A model generated the notes under the pieces. The model was not told the origin of the DNA, did no database searches, and saw only the letters and a list, made by a program, of their open reading frames with translations. DNA of 64,000 bases from Calamus simplicifolius (taxonomy: Eukaryota > Streptophyta > Magnoliopsida > Arecales > Arecaceae): the NCBI GenBank assembly GCA_900491605.1, contig UESW01004999.1, forward strand, positions 312,028 to 376,027. Reading direction: 5' to 3'. Shown piece after piece: positions 1 through 11,580 of this stretch. Within the stretch, counting starts at the first letter, position 1, and every line of letters begins with the position of its first letter. Position numbers and translations under genes: made by a program.

Positions 1-1399
1 TTAAGAGATCATTTTTTTAGCTTGCTGTTCTTTATCTAAAGCTAAAGTTCTAATTGATCTTTTAGATTTTTAGTTGAGTTTTTAGTTTCAGATTTTAGCA
101 AATCTATTTCTTGATTTAGATTATCTCTTTCTTTGCTAAGTTCTTCTTTTCATTAGTTAAGTTCTTAATTCTAAAGCTAATTCATTTTTACTTTTAGCTA
201 AACTAAAATTGTCAGTTTTCAAAAATTTATACTTTTTTTAAGGATTTAAAATCAATCATAAGTTCATTGAAAGCCTCAAACATTTCATCAAATGTAAAGT
301 CATCATTTGAGTTTTCAGAACTTACCTCATTGTCGTTGTCGTCGTCGTTGGTCATGAAGCAAATATTGACAACTTCCTTTTGCTCATCTTCTTCCGACGA
401 GGAAGATTCATCAGACCATGTTGCATGTATGCTTTCTTCTTTTTCTTGTAGGCCTTTTTCAGCAAAGAACAATCATACTTAAAATGCCCTGGTTTTTTAC
501 ATTCATAGCATACTAAGGGCTCTTTTTCTTTTCTTTCTCCTTGTCCTTTTTCTTATCCTTTCTCCTTCAAATCTTGCTCCAAATTTCTTTTTATGGAATG
601 GCCTTTTTCGCATAAATCTTCTAAACTTTTTGGCCAAGAGAGCAGTTTCTTCATCATCTTCATCATTGCTTTTCACTGCTGCTCTCTTCCATTTCTGCAG
701 TCTTGAGGGCAAGAGTTTTTCTCTTCTTTTGTTTCCTCCTCAACATGCTGCTTCATTGTTAACTCGTGGGTCATTAAGGATCCTAGAAGCTCCTCTAAAG
801 GTAGTGCATGAGGTCCTTTGCTTCTTGGATGGCAGTGACTTTTGCTTCCCACGATCTTGGTAGTGACCTAAGAATTTACGCACAAGATCTGCATTAGAAT
901 AAATTCTACCAAGACTTTTCAGACCATTCACATATCAGTAAATCTAGTGAACATGCATGTGATGGTTTCAGTTTGTTCCATAGTGAATAATTCATATTTA
1001 TGAACCAAAATATTTATCTTTAATTCTTTTACTTGGTTTGTTCCTTCATGAGTTATTTCCAACCTATCCCAAATTTCTTTTGCGGAATTACAAGTTGAGA
1101 TTCGGTTGAATTCATTTGAATCCAAGGAACAATACAAAATATTAATGGCCTTAGCATTTAGTTGTGCCATTCTCCTATCATTATCATTCCAATCCCTTTC
1201 GGGTTTAGGAACAATAGTGCCATCAATAAGGTGTGTGGTGTACTAGGTCCATTAATGATAACACCCAAAGCTCATAATCAGAAGCTTGAATGAATATCCT
1301 CATTCTAGCTTTCCAATAAGAATAGTTTGAGCCATTAAAAAGTGGAGGTCTACTCGTAGAATGACCTTCAGCAAAACTTGACCCAATTTGTGTTACCAT
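1..1399 (-). pseudogene. Ty1/Copia gag (partial, Copia-1), running off the left edge
   Basis: Reading leftward from an ATG at 1399-1397, the translation begins MVTQIGSSFAEG and continues with RPPLFNGSNYSYWKARM, the standard N-terminus of plant Copia gag (UBN2 family). A gag core follows at 928-1170 (AKEIWDRLEITHEGT, ending MFTRFTDM). Next comes the segment with NGLKSLGRIY and LVRKFLG (740-931), a basic region, and a Ser/Glu/Asp-rich stretch ending in ICFM (227-472). The protein would package element RNA into cytoplasmic particles. The reading frame changes at several places between 500 and 930, so it is not intact here. Protease, integrase and RT lie beyond position 1. The ATG was chosen because it sits about 50 bp from the primer-binding site and starts the conserved N-terminus. 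Family identity is confident; the exact break positions are not. Confidence 0.85.
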
Positions 1400-1447
1400 A
1401 TGGATCTTTAGCCCTTGATCGTGAGATCAAATTCTAAATGAGCACTT

Positions 1448-1459
1448 GCTCTGATACCA
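1448..1459 (-). other. Primer-binding site of Copia-1 (initiator Met tRNA type)
   Basis: The minus strand reads TGGTATCAGAGC, the complement of the 3' end of plant initiator methionine tRNA. It lies 2 bp inside the LTR edge and just ahead of the gag ATG. This fixes the element's direction as leftward and the flanking repeat as its 5' LTR. Confidence 0.9.
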
Positions 1460-2382
1460 ATTGTTGGCCCAGATGGCAACCCAAGAGGGGGGGGGTGAAT
1501 TGGGTTCTTAAAAATTTAAGACTTTTTAACTTTAATTGATTAGTTAGCAAGATGTGCAAGTGAGATTAACTAATAGGCAATGCACAAGCAGTTAATAAAG
1601 AGAGATAGAGATAGAGAAAATAATGCATGGCAAACACAAGAGAATTTTATAGTGGTTCGGCGCAACCAGCACCTACGTCCACTCCCAAGATTCACTTGGG
1701 TCCACACTATAATCTCTCTAGATTACAGCCGAGTTGTTTTCCAAGCTCACAACTCAAACTTGTTATTTTACCGGATGCACAATGAACCCAGCTGGTTTTA
1801 ACTCGGGCTTACCAGCACAAAACCCTACACGTTATTTTTCTAGGGCTCACAACTAACCCAACACAAGCACTCCGGCTTGTAACGAGGTATACCAACCTCC
1901 ACTGATTCAATCCACTGATTGAATCAGCAAACAATAAATGATAGTGTTTGAACAATAAGGTGCTCCCCTTGAGCAAATATACAAATGAAGTACAAAATAA
2001 TATAAGGTTAGAAAAGCCTGATAATGTAGCAGATGGTAGATGCTTGGGCTTTCTCCCTTCTTCTCTTCAACTCCTCTAGAAGTGTTGAATCACGCCTCAG
2101 CTAGATTCTTGACGGTTGAAGACTTTTGGAGTTGAGATGAAACTTTTTCTTCTTTTGAAAATCCGCCGATTTGATCTTTGAAACGCACTTGGATTTTCTT
2201 CTGACTTTTGTGGAATGATGAGAAGGAGTAGACGAAACTTTCACTTGGATTTCACTCCTTTTGAAACACTCTTCTTTGAGCTAAAATGATTTTTCCAATA
2301 TGCTCTGTTTTTCCTCTTTTCAAATGATATTCTTTTCTCTCTTTTTGATTTTCTCTGGGTTGTTTCGATTTGAAAAGAACTC

Positions 2383-2395
2383 CTCTATTTATAGA
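2383..2395 (-). promoter_or_regulatory. TATA box of the Copia-1 LTR
   Basis: The minus strand reads TCTATAAATAGAG, a strong plant TATA box. It points toward the primer site and gag, as expected for the U3 promoter of a 5' LTR. Confidence 0.7.
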
Positions 2396-2496
2396 ATCTG
2401 CAAAAATATATCCGTTAGAGACAGAGAAAAATAGCCGTTATTCAAAAATCTTACCGTTGGGGCTGATGTGTCATCGTTAAAAATCGCGCCCAGAAT

Positions 2497-2812
2497 TCGC
2501 GGAGTCGACTCGAGCTTTGTGGGAGTCGGCTCGGAGTTGATTACCAAAAATAGAAACATTTTAAGCATTGAGGGGTCGACTCGCGAAAACATAAGTGTCG
2601 GCTCCTGAAAGTCGGGAGTCGACTCGAGGAAAATGGGAGTCGACTCGAGAAGTGCTCAAAAAACATGGGTTCTGTTGTTTGAGCGGAGTCGGCTCGCACA
2701 GACAGGAGTCGGCTCGCAAGAATTCAGGGGTCGACTCTTGAAAACCAAGGGTCGACTCGAGAAACTCAGACAATTTGGGGAGTCGACTCGAAACCTTTGA
2801 GTCGGCTCGGGA
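2497..2812. repeat. Cluster of about 12 interspersed GAGTCGACTC / GAGTCGGCTC motifs
   Basis: About twelve copies of a roughly 10-bp word, GAGTCGACTC (a perfect palindrome) or its variant GAGTCGGCTC, occur in 315 bp with irregular spacing of roughly 10-45 bp. Several are preceded by G runs. The cluster lies just upstream of the minus-strand TATA box, where U3 enhancers would be. Function is unknown; protein binding or recombination-driven growth are both possible. Confidence 0.8.
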
Positions 2813-3186
2813 CCGATACAAAAATCAGAAAAATGTTCTGATTGACTTTAAAACTTGTCCCAATTAAATTTAAAATATAAATTTGACTTGAATACATTAA
2901 ATATGATGTTTATCATGGATTCAAGACATGTTTCAAGAATTCATCGATTGAAATATAATGTATTAAAAATTCCTTTTTGAAATCCTTTTGAGCATACAAC
3001 TTGAAACTTCTTTTTCTAACGGTTCAAAACTCATTTGATATGACCATTGATAGTTCATTCCTTTCAATTTGAATAAGCTCAAGGTTTTTGATAAATATAC
3101 ATATTGTTTTCTTTAAGATACTCATGGCTTTTGGAAATCATCAAATAAATAAAGTTGGGGCAATTATGTTTCAATAATTTCTCAAC

Positions 3187-3630
3187 AACCACCTCTTGTC
3201 GAGCTTCAAGTAGATGATGTCTTAGAGTTGACCAAGAAACCCAAACATGGATACTTAATATTTGGACTCTATGTTGTCCTTGTTGGAGTTCTTGTTGCTT
3301 ATTACTTACATTGATTAGGTTGCACCCACAGTTATAGCTTGTATAGTTACTTGTCTTATTTGAATACAATGTTTACTATGTCATTTGCTTGCTTATATGA
3401 ATTATGAATTTCATATGCAATTAAATGATCTTATATGTAAATATGATAGATATTCTTTGAAGTGAATCAAGAGATAAAGATAAGACTTGTGATTGATGGG
3501 TGGAAAGCATAGAGACCATCTGATTTTATAACATGAGTTAAGTCTTTCACTCGTTGATTAAAACTTGGGACAATAACTAGACATGTGTTGTGCTAAAACT
3601 AAATAAAATTCGTTATATTAACCGTAGATC
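3187..3630 (+). other. Leader region before Copia-2 gag; no gene seen
   Basis: AT-rich sequence between the Copia-1 LTR end and the Copia-2 gag ATG. No match to the Copia-2 LTR (8747 onward) and no TGGTATCAGAGC primer site was found here. The 5' LTR of Copia-2 therefore appears to be missing, perhaps removed or displaced by Copia-1. Confidence 0.5.
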
Positions 3631-6600
3631 ATGGCTTCGAAAAATATAATTGCTGACTTGAACAAAGGTGATAAGAAACTCAATGGCAAGAATTATCATG
3701 TCTGGCATCTTAAGATACAGTATATTCTAGAGGAACAAGAGGCTTTAGAAGCTATTAACCATACCATGGAAGATCCTGATCAAGGTAATGGTGTCCAGCA
3801 AAGGTGAGACCAGGAGATCTATCGAGCTTAGAAAAAGAAGGACTTCATAACTAAGGGCATATTGATAAGCGTTATGGAAGATGACCTTGTTTTTGAATAT
3901 GGGCAATATCCTTCTGCTCATGAGGTATGGGGTTGCTCTAAGAGAGAGATTTGCTAGAGTCAGTACAAGTAAGCTAAGGTAGCTGACTATTAAGCTCGAT
4001 AGTTATAAGAAGCTTCATGATCATTCAATGGCACAACATCTCCAGGAGATGTCGAGTATGATAAGGGAGCTGAAAAATGCTGGACACATTCTGACTGATG
4101 AGCAGCAGGTATAGGGAGTGATCCGTTCTCTTTCAGATAATTGGGACACTATGAAGCAAAATCTTACCACAATGAGAGTATCAAGACCTTTGCTGATGTA
4201 GCTCGATATGTTGAGCTGGAGACTGAACACCTAGAATCCTTAAGGTCTATCGGACATGCATATGTTGCTGAAGTGTCCAGGGGTGCTCCTTGTAAAAAGC
4301 ATAAGCATTTCTGGAAGAAAGATGGTAGAGGTAATGGTAAGAATCATGCTGCTAGACAGTTCAAGAAGAACAAAGGCAAGGGCAAGTTCTTCATAAAGAA
4401 GAAGAATAAGTCAAAGTTGAAATGCTACAAGTATGGCAAAAAGGGTCATTTTGCTCGTGAATGCTCTGGGCAAAATAAGTAATACATTATCCTAATGCTC
4501 TTGGTGAAATATATGTTTCTAGCACTGTATTGCTTACTGACTCTTATCCTTTGTGGACAATAGACTCGGGAGTCACAGACCATGTAGCTAGAGAAAGAGC
4601 TGCCTATGTGGAGTTTCATCGACTGCCAACTGGAAGCATATGGATATACGTAGGGAATAATGCAAGAATAGAAGTCAAGAGAATTGGCATATGCAAGCTT
4701 CAGTTGCATGGTGGTAGGACGTTCTACTTGCATATGTTCTCTTTGCTCCAGATATTCGACAAAACTTAGTATCTACTGTTGTTCTTCTTAAGATAGGTTT
4801 TACTTTAAATTTTCATGGTAATTGTGTTGACATATTTAATGATGCTATTCATTTGATTTTTTTATATTGGTCAGATGGTTTTATGGTGTTAGATATTGAA
4901 CCTTATAGTAATTATGTGCATGGTTGTTTTTCAATGGTTGTCTCTTTAGTGCTGATAGTGTTAATGACAAGATTTGGCATGCTAGATTAGGGCATATTGA
5001 ATAAATAGAAATGGATAGATTAGCAAGAGAAGGATTTTTGGGTCCTTTAGCTAAAGTAACTTGTCCATGTGTGAACACTGCCTTACTAAAAAAGTAACCA
5101 GGAAGCCATTTGGCAAGGCTATTAGGGCAAATTTTTTTTTAAAGTTAATTCATTCGGATATATGTGGTCCAATGAATGTGAGGGCAAGGCATGGAGCCTT
5201 TTATTTTATTACTTTAATAGATGACTTCTCACGTTATGGCTGTGTTTACCTTATTTCTTAAAAGTTAGAGGCATTAGAATGCTTTAGATAATATTTAAAT
5301 GAAGTTGAGAATCAACTTGAGAGAAACGTTAAAGCCTTAAGAACGGACCATGGATGAGAATATTGTCTGATCAGTTTAAGACAATATGTAACGATAAGGA
5401 ATAATTAGATAATTAACGGTTCCCGATACTCCATAACAGAATGGAATAGCTAAGAGGAGAAATCGAACTCTTCTCGAGATGGTTAGTTGATGATGGCACA
5501 GGCTAATTTGCCGATCTCCTTTTGGGGTGATGCATTAATGACATCTGCTTATATACTTAACCGTATGCCCTTCAAGTTAGTTCCATCGACTCCCTATAAA
5601 TTATAGATAGGCAAAAAATCTAATTTAGACAATCTAAGACCTTGGGGGTCAGCTGCATATGTCCATGACACTACCCATAAGTATGGAAAGTTAAGTCCAA
5701 GAGGGCAGAAATGTATATTTATAAGATACTATGAATTTTCAAAGGATATGTGTTTATTGGTGAACAATTAGATGGAACTGTATCCGAGATTGAATCACGG
5801 GATGCAGTATTTCTTGAAAATGAGTTCCTAAGTCGAGGTGAGGTAGATAAAACTACTTCTCTTTGTGAGATGAAAGAAATGGACCACGAGATAACTATGG
5901 GTGAACCTCATCTACCTCAAGAAAATAATGTATTACCTAATGAATCTTCTTCCCAAATATCTGATTGAGGAGTTATAGAAACCCTGTTTTTCATCGAAGG
6001 TTTGAGATAGAAGGGGAAGCATTTATGATTGCTTCCATGGAAGAAGAAGAACCTCAAACTATGGATGAAGAAATTAACTGCCAAGCCAAAGAACAGTGAG
6101 AGAATGCTATGAAGGAAGAATTAGCCTCAATGAAAAGTAACAATGTCTCGGACTTAGTTGACCTACCAAAAGGGCGTAAGGCCATTGGGAATAAATGAGT
6201 TCTCAAGATAAAATATAATTGATGGGTTAATTGAGAGATATAAAGCCCGACTCGTTGCTAAAGTTATACTCAACAAGAGGATATAGACTATTAGGACACT
6301 TTTTCTCCAGTTGTGAGATTTGCCTATATTCGTTTGATTCTAGCCATTGTGGGGCAATTAAATCTTGAATTACACCAGATGGATGTTAAAACGACTTTTC
6401 TCAATGGTGAACTTAATGAAGAGATCTATATGGAACAACCTAAAGGTTTCATAGTAGAAGGTCAAGAACACAAAGTATGCAAATTGAAAAAGTCAATTTA
6501 TGGCCTTAAACAAGCATCAAGGCAATGGAATATGAGATTCCATTATGTAGTTGTTTCATATAATTTTAAAATGATAAGTGAAGACAATTATAAAAGCTAT

Positions 6601-7603
6601 TGAAGGTAAATTTGTAATATTATCATTATATGTTGATGACATTTTGTTGGTCGAAAATGATAATAAATTTATCATAGAAGTCAAAGAATGGTTATCCTCC
6701 CAATTTGACATAAAGGAAATGGGAGAGGCATCTTATATTTTGGGGATCAAGATAATAAGAGATTGTTCAAGAAAACTTATAGCTTTGTCTCAAAATCTTA
6801 TATTAAGAAGATTTTGGAACGATTTAAGATGAAGGATTGTAATCCTTGTGACACCCCAATAGCTAAAGGAGAAGTCCTGAGCCAAAATATGTGCTCCATC
6901 ATACTTCGAGAGAAGGTGAAGATGAACAAGAAGCCTTATGCCAGAGCCATTGAAAGTTTGATGTATACTATGGTATGTGCATTAGGCCAGACATCTACTA
7001 TGCAGTTGATTTAGTGAACCATTTTCAGTCGAATCTTGGAATCAAACATTGGAAAGCGGTTAAGAGAATATTGAGATATTTGAAAGGCACAACAGAATAT
7101 TGTATATGTTATCAAGGATCAAATTTGAACTTAGAAGGATACTCAGATACTGATTGGGCTAAATATTTAGATGATAGGAAGTCCACTTCTGGTTATGTTT
7201 TTTTTACTAAATGGTGGCGCCATTACTTGGTTTAGTAAGAAACAAAGTTGTGTGGCCTTATCAATAATGGAAGCTGAATTTACGGCATGTTTAACAGTAG
7301 TACAAGAAATTGTTTGGCTAAAAAGATTCTTAAAACATCTGAATGTTGCTGATGATAGTAGGAGTCTGGTTGTTATACATTGTGATAATCAAGTTGCCTT
7401 AGCATATTTAAAAGATCCCAAGTATCATAGCAAGTCTAAGCATATCGATATTAAATATCAGTATGTAAGAGATAATTGCCAAAGAGCAAGTTGAATTGAG
7501 ATATATCTCTACTCATCGAATGCTTATTGATCCTTTCACTAAGCCATTAGCCCGAAATGTTTATGCAGATCATGTAAGATCATTGGGCTTACATAAATTG
7601 TAA
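3631..7603 (+). pseudogene. Ty1/Copia gag-pol polyprotein, decayed (Copia-2)
   Basis: Domains appear in Copia order on the plus strand across several frames. They are: gag start MASKNIIADLN with NGKNYHVWHLKIQ (3631); a basic region and a zinc knuckle that has lost its second Cys (CYKYGKKGHFAREC, about 4420); protease with DSG (about 4560); integrase with HSDICGP and IDDFSRYGCVYL (about 5150-5250); RT with QMDVKTTFLNGELNEEIYM (about 6380) and YVDDILL (about 6630); and RNase H with the YSDTDWA and KSTSGYVF motifs and a HCDNQVA motif (7140-7490). The tail VRSLGLHKL ends at a TAA at 7603. Stops and frameshifts interrupt nearly every domain, so this is an old, dead copy. RT and integrase motifs make the family certain. 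Confidence 0.92.
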
Positions 7604-8746
7604 TGTACTTATGAATTATTGAGCTATAAACTCAATTGATATAATGGAATTTCATTTAGACAAGCCATGATTTACTGATAAGGATTGCACATACATGTGA
7701 TTGGTTGATTGTTTGGTTAAGAATGTTCATGAGTACATAATAAAGCATGTCAACAGGTTGAAGATTGGTCTTCTCGCATGGATAATTGACTCTATGCACT
7801 GCATGTGTGTGGAGATTAGACGGTTTTGAGCATATAGCTGGGCTATACGGAAAGAGATGGCTTAAAACAGAATATCACCTTGACATGGAAACAAAAGTCA
7901 AGATGAGATCATTCTGAATACCTAATGATCGAAGTAAATGCTAAAAGGGATATTTACTTAACATGTTGGAAAGCCAGACATAAGTTCATTAAAAGGTTAG
8001 CAAGTAAATGTAAATGAACTCAGGTTAGACACTAAGGTGTGTCTGAACTTAAGTCTGTACGATGTTGAAGTTACTGAACGAATAAGACATGTACTCTCTT
8101 AAGGAGAAGGTAACATCGTAGCATGTGATTCATACCACATGTGCTTAAAAGGATAAAGGATTAGTAGGAGAATAGATTCCTGCTTCTCTACTATGCGAGA
8201 CCCTTGAGATCATTGGATCTCAAATTCATACCCATTATTAGACTTTTAGCAGTAGCTCAAAAATTTTAATTTAGTGTTGCTACTTTAGCATGCCACCTAT
8301 AAGCCATGGATGATTCGGTTCAAAGGGGCACATCTAGGAAGCAGCTAATTGGAGTTGAAGAGTTACTAGTTGAAAAGGAAGACTACTCTTATTGACATCC
8401 GTACATGTATTCATTGGCCGACCAATTATGCTGCCTGTTTAAGGTGGGTATCATAATTGTGATTACATTGTAATGAAAGTGGTTAAGCATGTTCTTGTTG
8501 ATTGATTAATAGAGGGATCAGAGATGCTTGAACCAATGAAATAGAGAGGAAGTCTGGAGTACTGCAAGATACTATGGTTAGTCTCTTTCTTTTGACGAGT
8601 GACTATGTATTCCTAACCGATACATAACGATATGCTCGAGTATTCTTGTGGGTCATACGAGTTACTTGCCTTAGTATGAAGTAATTGGTATATTGAGGTT
8701 ATGGTGATTCGGGTCTAAGTTGACTCCGTCATGTGCGAATGGGAGA
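7604..8746 (+). other. Long 3' untranslated region of Copia-2 ending in a polypurine tract
   Basis: No coding sequence was recognised after the pol stop. The region ends in GAATGGGAGA (8737-8746), a polypurine tract directly followed by TGTTA, the LTR start. A 1.1 kb untranslated 3' tail is long for Copia. Confidence 0.65.
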
Positions 8747-8763
8747 TGTTAAAAAAATACTTA

Positions 8764-9622
8764 GGTCGGATCCGTCCATGACAGGTCAAACCCGATCCGA
8801 ATACATTCACTTACCCAATGGTTAACAACTGCAACGGGTAGTGGGTGGTTGTGAAAACTAACACAAGAGAAGAGGGTTTCGGTTTTGAAATGAGGGGGAT
8901 TGATGGTTGTTTTTTTGAGTAGATAAGACTCTTCCTCTTGAAAAAAAAAAACAAGAGAGACAATCACAGGGACATTTAACCTGTGGAAAACAAAGTATGG
9001 TTCATCTTGTAATCATACTTGGATCAGGCAAGATCATAGGAGAGAGAGGGCGAACATGATCCACTTCATCAAATAAGGTTTGATTTCAAATTATTTTTAC
9101 TAATAACACTGATAAATGCAAGACATTAGTGCCGAATGTGACCATACGAGAAGTTAGTAGGATGTCTATTCACCCGTCGATAACTTTTTCCTTGGGTCGG
9201 ATTCACCCATGACAGGTCAAACCCGATCCGAATACATCTACTTACCCAATAGTTAACAACCGCAAGGGGTAGTGGGTGGTTGTGAAAACTAACACAAGAG
9301 AAGGGGGTCTCGGTTATGAAATGAGGGGGATCGACAGTTATTTTTTTGAGTAGATAAGACTCTTCCTCTTGAAAAAGAGAGAGAGAGAGAGACAATCACA
9401 AGGGCATTTAACCTGTGAAAAACAAAGTGTGGTTCATCTTGTAATCATACTTGGATCAGACAAGATCATAGGAGAGAGAGAGTGCAAACACGATCCACTT
9501 CACCAAACAAGGTTTAATTTTAAATTATTTTTACTAATAACACTAATAAATGCAAGACATTGGTATCGAACGTGACCATACGAGAAGTCAGTAGGATGTC
9601 TATTCACTCGTTGGTAACTTTT
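8764..9622. repeat. Tandem duplication, period 431 bp, inside the Copia-2 LTR
   Basis: Copy 1 (8764-9190) and copy 2 (9195-9622) align over their whole length, from GGTCGGAT through ATGACAGGTCAAACCCGATC to TAACTTTT. Divergence is mild and mostly transitions, plus a poly-A versus GA-run difference near 8941/9372. Both copies contain a similar short minus-strand ORF, which is a by-product of the duplication. Confidence 0.9.
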
Positions 9623-9954
9623 CGAAGATGTAGTAGTGTAAGTGGTCATCAAGGGTTTCTATGAGTAATCACAAGTTGAACTCAAGTCAAATAAATATTG
9701 CATATGACTGGTGCTGAGGGTTTGACGAGTTATCCTTGATCTAGTACTTGTCAGAACTCTTGATAGAAGGATTATACTATATGCAACTATATTTAGGGTT
9801 CCTTCTTCTAACTTACTGGCTTGCCACTACATGTTGCTAAACGTGTGAATAATGAAAAATTCACTGGAATCGATTAGGATCGTTGATTCCAAGTTTAAGT
9901 AGAGTCAAAAAAATTTTAACCCACCGAAAGGAGTTTGATGTAACCATAATGCTG

Positions 9955-10203
9955 ATTAAGGATTATTCTCACAATCAGATATGATAAAACCTATGGGATC
10001 ACACGCAATAGGGGTTGAACTCCTCGCGTTAATCTTTACATTAATTTGATTAATGTTAATGTTTTGGATTAAATTCCTTGCTATTAAGGATTATTCTCAC
10101 TACCAGATAGGATCAAACTTATGGGGTCACATGCAATAAGGGTTGAACTCCTCACATTAATCCTTACATTAATTCGATTAATATTTTGGATTAAATTTCT
10201 TGA
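9955..10203. repeat. Tandem duplication, period about 128 bp, inside the Copia-2 LTR
   Basis: Copy 1 (9955-10082) and copy 2 (10083-10203) both start ATTAAGGATTATTCTCAC and share GGGTTGAACTCCTC, ACATTAATTYGATTAAT and TTTTGGATTAAAT. Copy 2 lacks a short ATGTTA insert. Confidence 0.85.
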
Positions 10204-10428
10204 AGACAGATTGATCAACTAGGCATAACATGATGAGTTCTGGTACACCTGCTAGTTGTGAGGTTTGAACCCATGACCATGCAAGCCTTCTCCCTTAACC
10301 ACTAGAGTATTCTTTTGGTTTAATTTTATTCCTTGAAAATATAACTTGTCCTGAACTAGTAAAATAAGGATATGCATCCCAACATTCTCACCCCTCCATC
10401 TAACAGCTCCTTCTATCCCCTCCTTCAT

Positions 10429-10438
10429 CTATAAATAG
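10429..10438 (+). promoter_or_regulatory. TATA box of the Copia-2 LTR
   Basis: CTATAAATAG followed by GGAGGGG is a classic plant TATA box, located about 1.7 kb into the LTR. It marks the U3/R side and shows the LTR faces rightward. Confidence 0.65.
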
Positions 10439-10814
10439 GGAGGGGATGCAGCCTTGAAAGATATAGAAGATATAGAATAGGATGAGAGGAAATTGGTTTT
10501 TGAGAGAAGGCTATTCCTCGGAGGGGATCTGCAAGAAGTTTGCACTCGATAATTCGCTCATCCTTGAGGAATATCATCTCTGCATGGATATCCGTAGAGG
10601 CCGGACGCGTGAACGGCTTAATTACGAGACCCAAAGATCCATCAAGATTTTTGATCTAGTTGAAGAGTTCAACATATTATGTGTATGATTCGTCGGCTTA
10701 GCTTTAATCCATCAATCTGGTTACCTTCATATTTACCAACCAAATCTTCGACACTCATACAAGTTTAGAAGCTAAATCAATACTTTTTCATTATTTTTTT
10801 TAAGTTGTTATAAA

Positions 10815-10826
10815 TGATATTAGAGT
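10815..10826 (+). other. Possible degenerate primer-binding site after the LTR
   Basis: TGATATTAGAGT differs from TGGTATCAGAGC at three positions, all G-to-A or C-to-T, the changes expected from methylcytosine decay. Its position 2-3 bp after the LTR end would make the LTR at 8747-10812 a shared LTR with internal sequence on both sides. Confidence 0.4.
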
Positions 10827-11580
10827 AGATTTAACTTATCACCCTTATGGATTAGAAAATGTTACAAATAAACTCTATGGATTTATGATTAGATTTAGGT
10901 ATGGATTTAAATATGAATCATTAGCTTGGTGAGGATGTCAGAATTTAAAAGAAAATATGTTAAGAGTCCATATTAAGGAGTTTAGATAATTATGTATTAA
11001 GAAGATTTTAGATAATTATATAAGATTAAGGAGTTTCAATCATTCCTTTCTCCATACATTCCATTCTCAGAAAAACTCCAGATTCAAAACCTTGTTTGAG
11101 ATGATAAGCCAAAAAGTTTAGCTTAATGATCAATGGCACATGCAAACCTATGAATGGCAGTAGATTAAATCATTGTTATTATTAACCCTAATGCTTACAT
11201 GTATCAGAATACTTCAATCAATGCCGACTAGATTCCACCAGCTTAATGAGAGTCTGCATCTATAAAACTTACTGGTATGGAGATATTGGGAAGAAGAATA
11301 GCAACCGGGAAAACGGAGGAAATTGGGGCAAATAAGGGAAGGAGATGAGAAAATTATTCGAACTTTTGGGAGGAAGAGAGACATTACCGCTGTTGATTTG
11401 ATGGCCTCTAGTTGGCTTTGCAACCCATTGTTCCATTGATTTGATGGACTAGGCCAAAGTTCTTTTAATAGGCCGGCCCAAGAAACGCTACTTTCGGCCT
11501 GACCACGCCTCATTGGCAGGTTACTGTTGGGCTTCCGCTTCTCTCTTCACCTAACAAGACTCAGTCCAGCAGCCATCCCC
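10827..11580. other. Unassigned sequence, no recognised gene
   Basis: Near 10958 a TGTTAAGAGTCC start resembles the first bases of some plant LTRs, but no partner was seen. A 99-codon minus-strand ORF at 11214-11513 shows no recognisable domain. Confidence 0.5.

Larger units (their letters stand above)
1462..3186 (-). repeat. 5' LTR of Copia-1
   Basis: The segment starts TGTTGGCCC next to the primer site and can be closed at CTCAACA (3182-3186), giving the 5-bp inverted ends TGTTG/CAACA. It contains a minus-strand TATA box (2383-2395) and a cluster of GTCGAC/GTCGGC repeats. The partner LTR lies outside the window, so the outer boundary is inferred only from the terminal motif and no target duplication can be tested. 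Small ORFs inside are shadows of the repeat. Confidence 0.6.
8747..10812 (+). repeat. LTR of Copia-2, enlarged by internal tandem duplications
   Basis: It begins TGTTAAAAAAATAC right after the polypurine tract and contains a plus-strand TATA box at 10429-10438. It appears to end near TTGTTATA (10805-10812), a worn version of TTACA. A mutated primer-site-like sequence follows. The LTR includes a 431-bp tandem duplication and a 128-bp tandem duplication. The right boundary is inferred. Confidence 0.6.

Noticed and set aside
2389..2821. Minus-strand ORFs with repeated ESTP/RVDS peptides
   Set aside because: They come from the GTCGAC repeat cluster in the LTR.
8761..9395. Two similar minus-strand ORFs suggesting a small gene family
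   Set aside because: They are shadows of the 431-bp LTR duplication.
11214..11513. 99-codon minus-strand ORF
   Set aside because: No recognisable domain, family motif or gene-like context.
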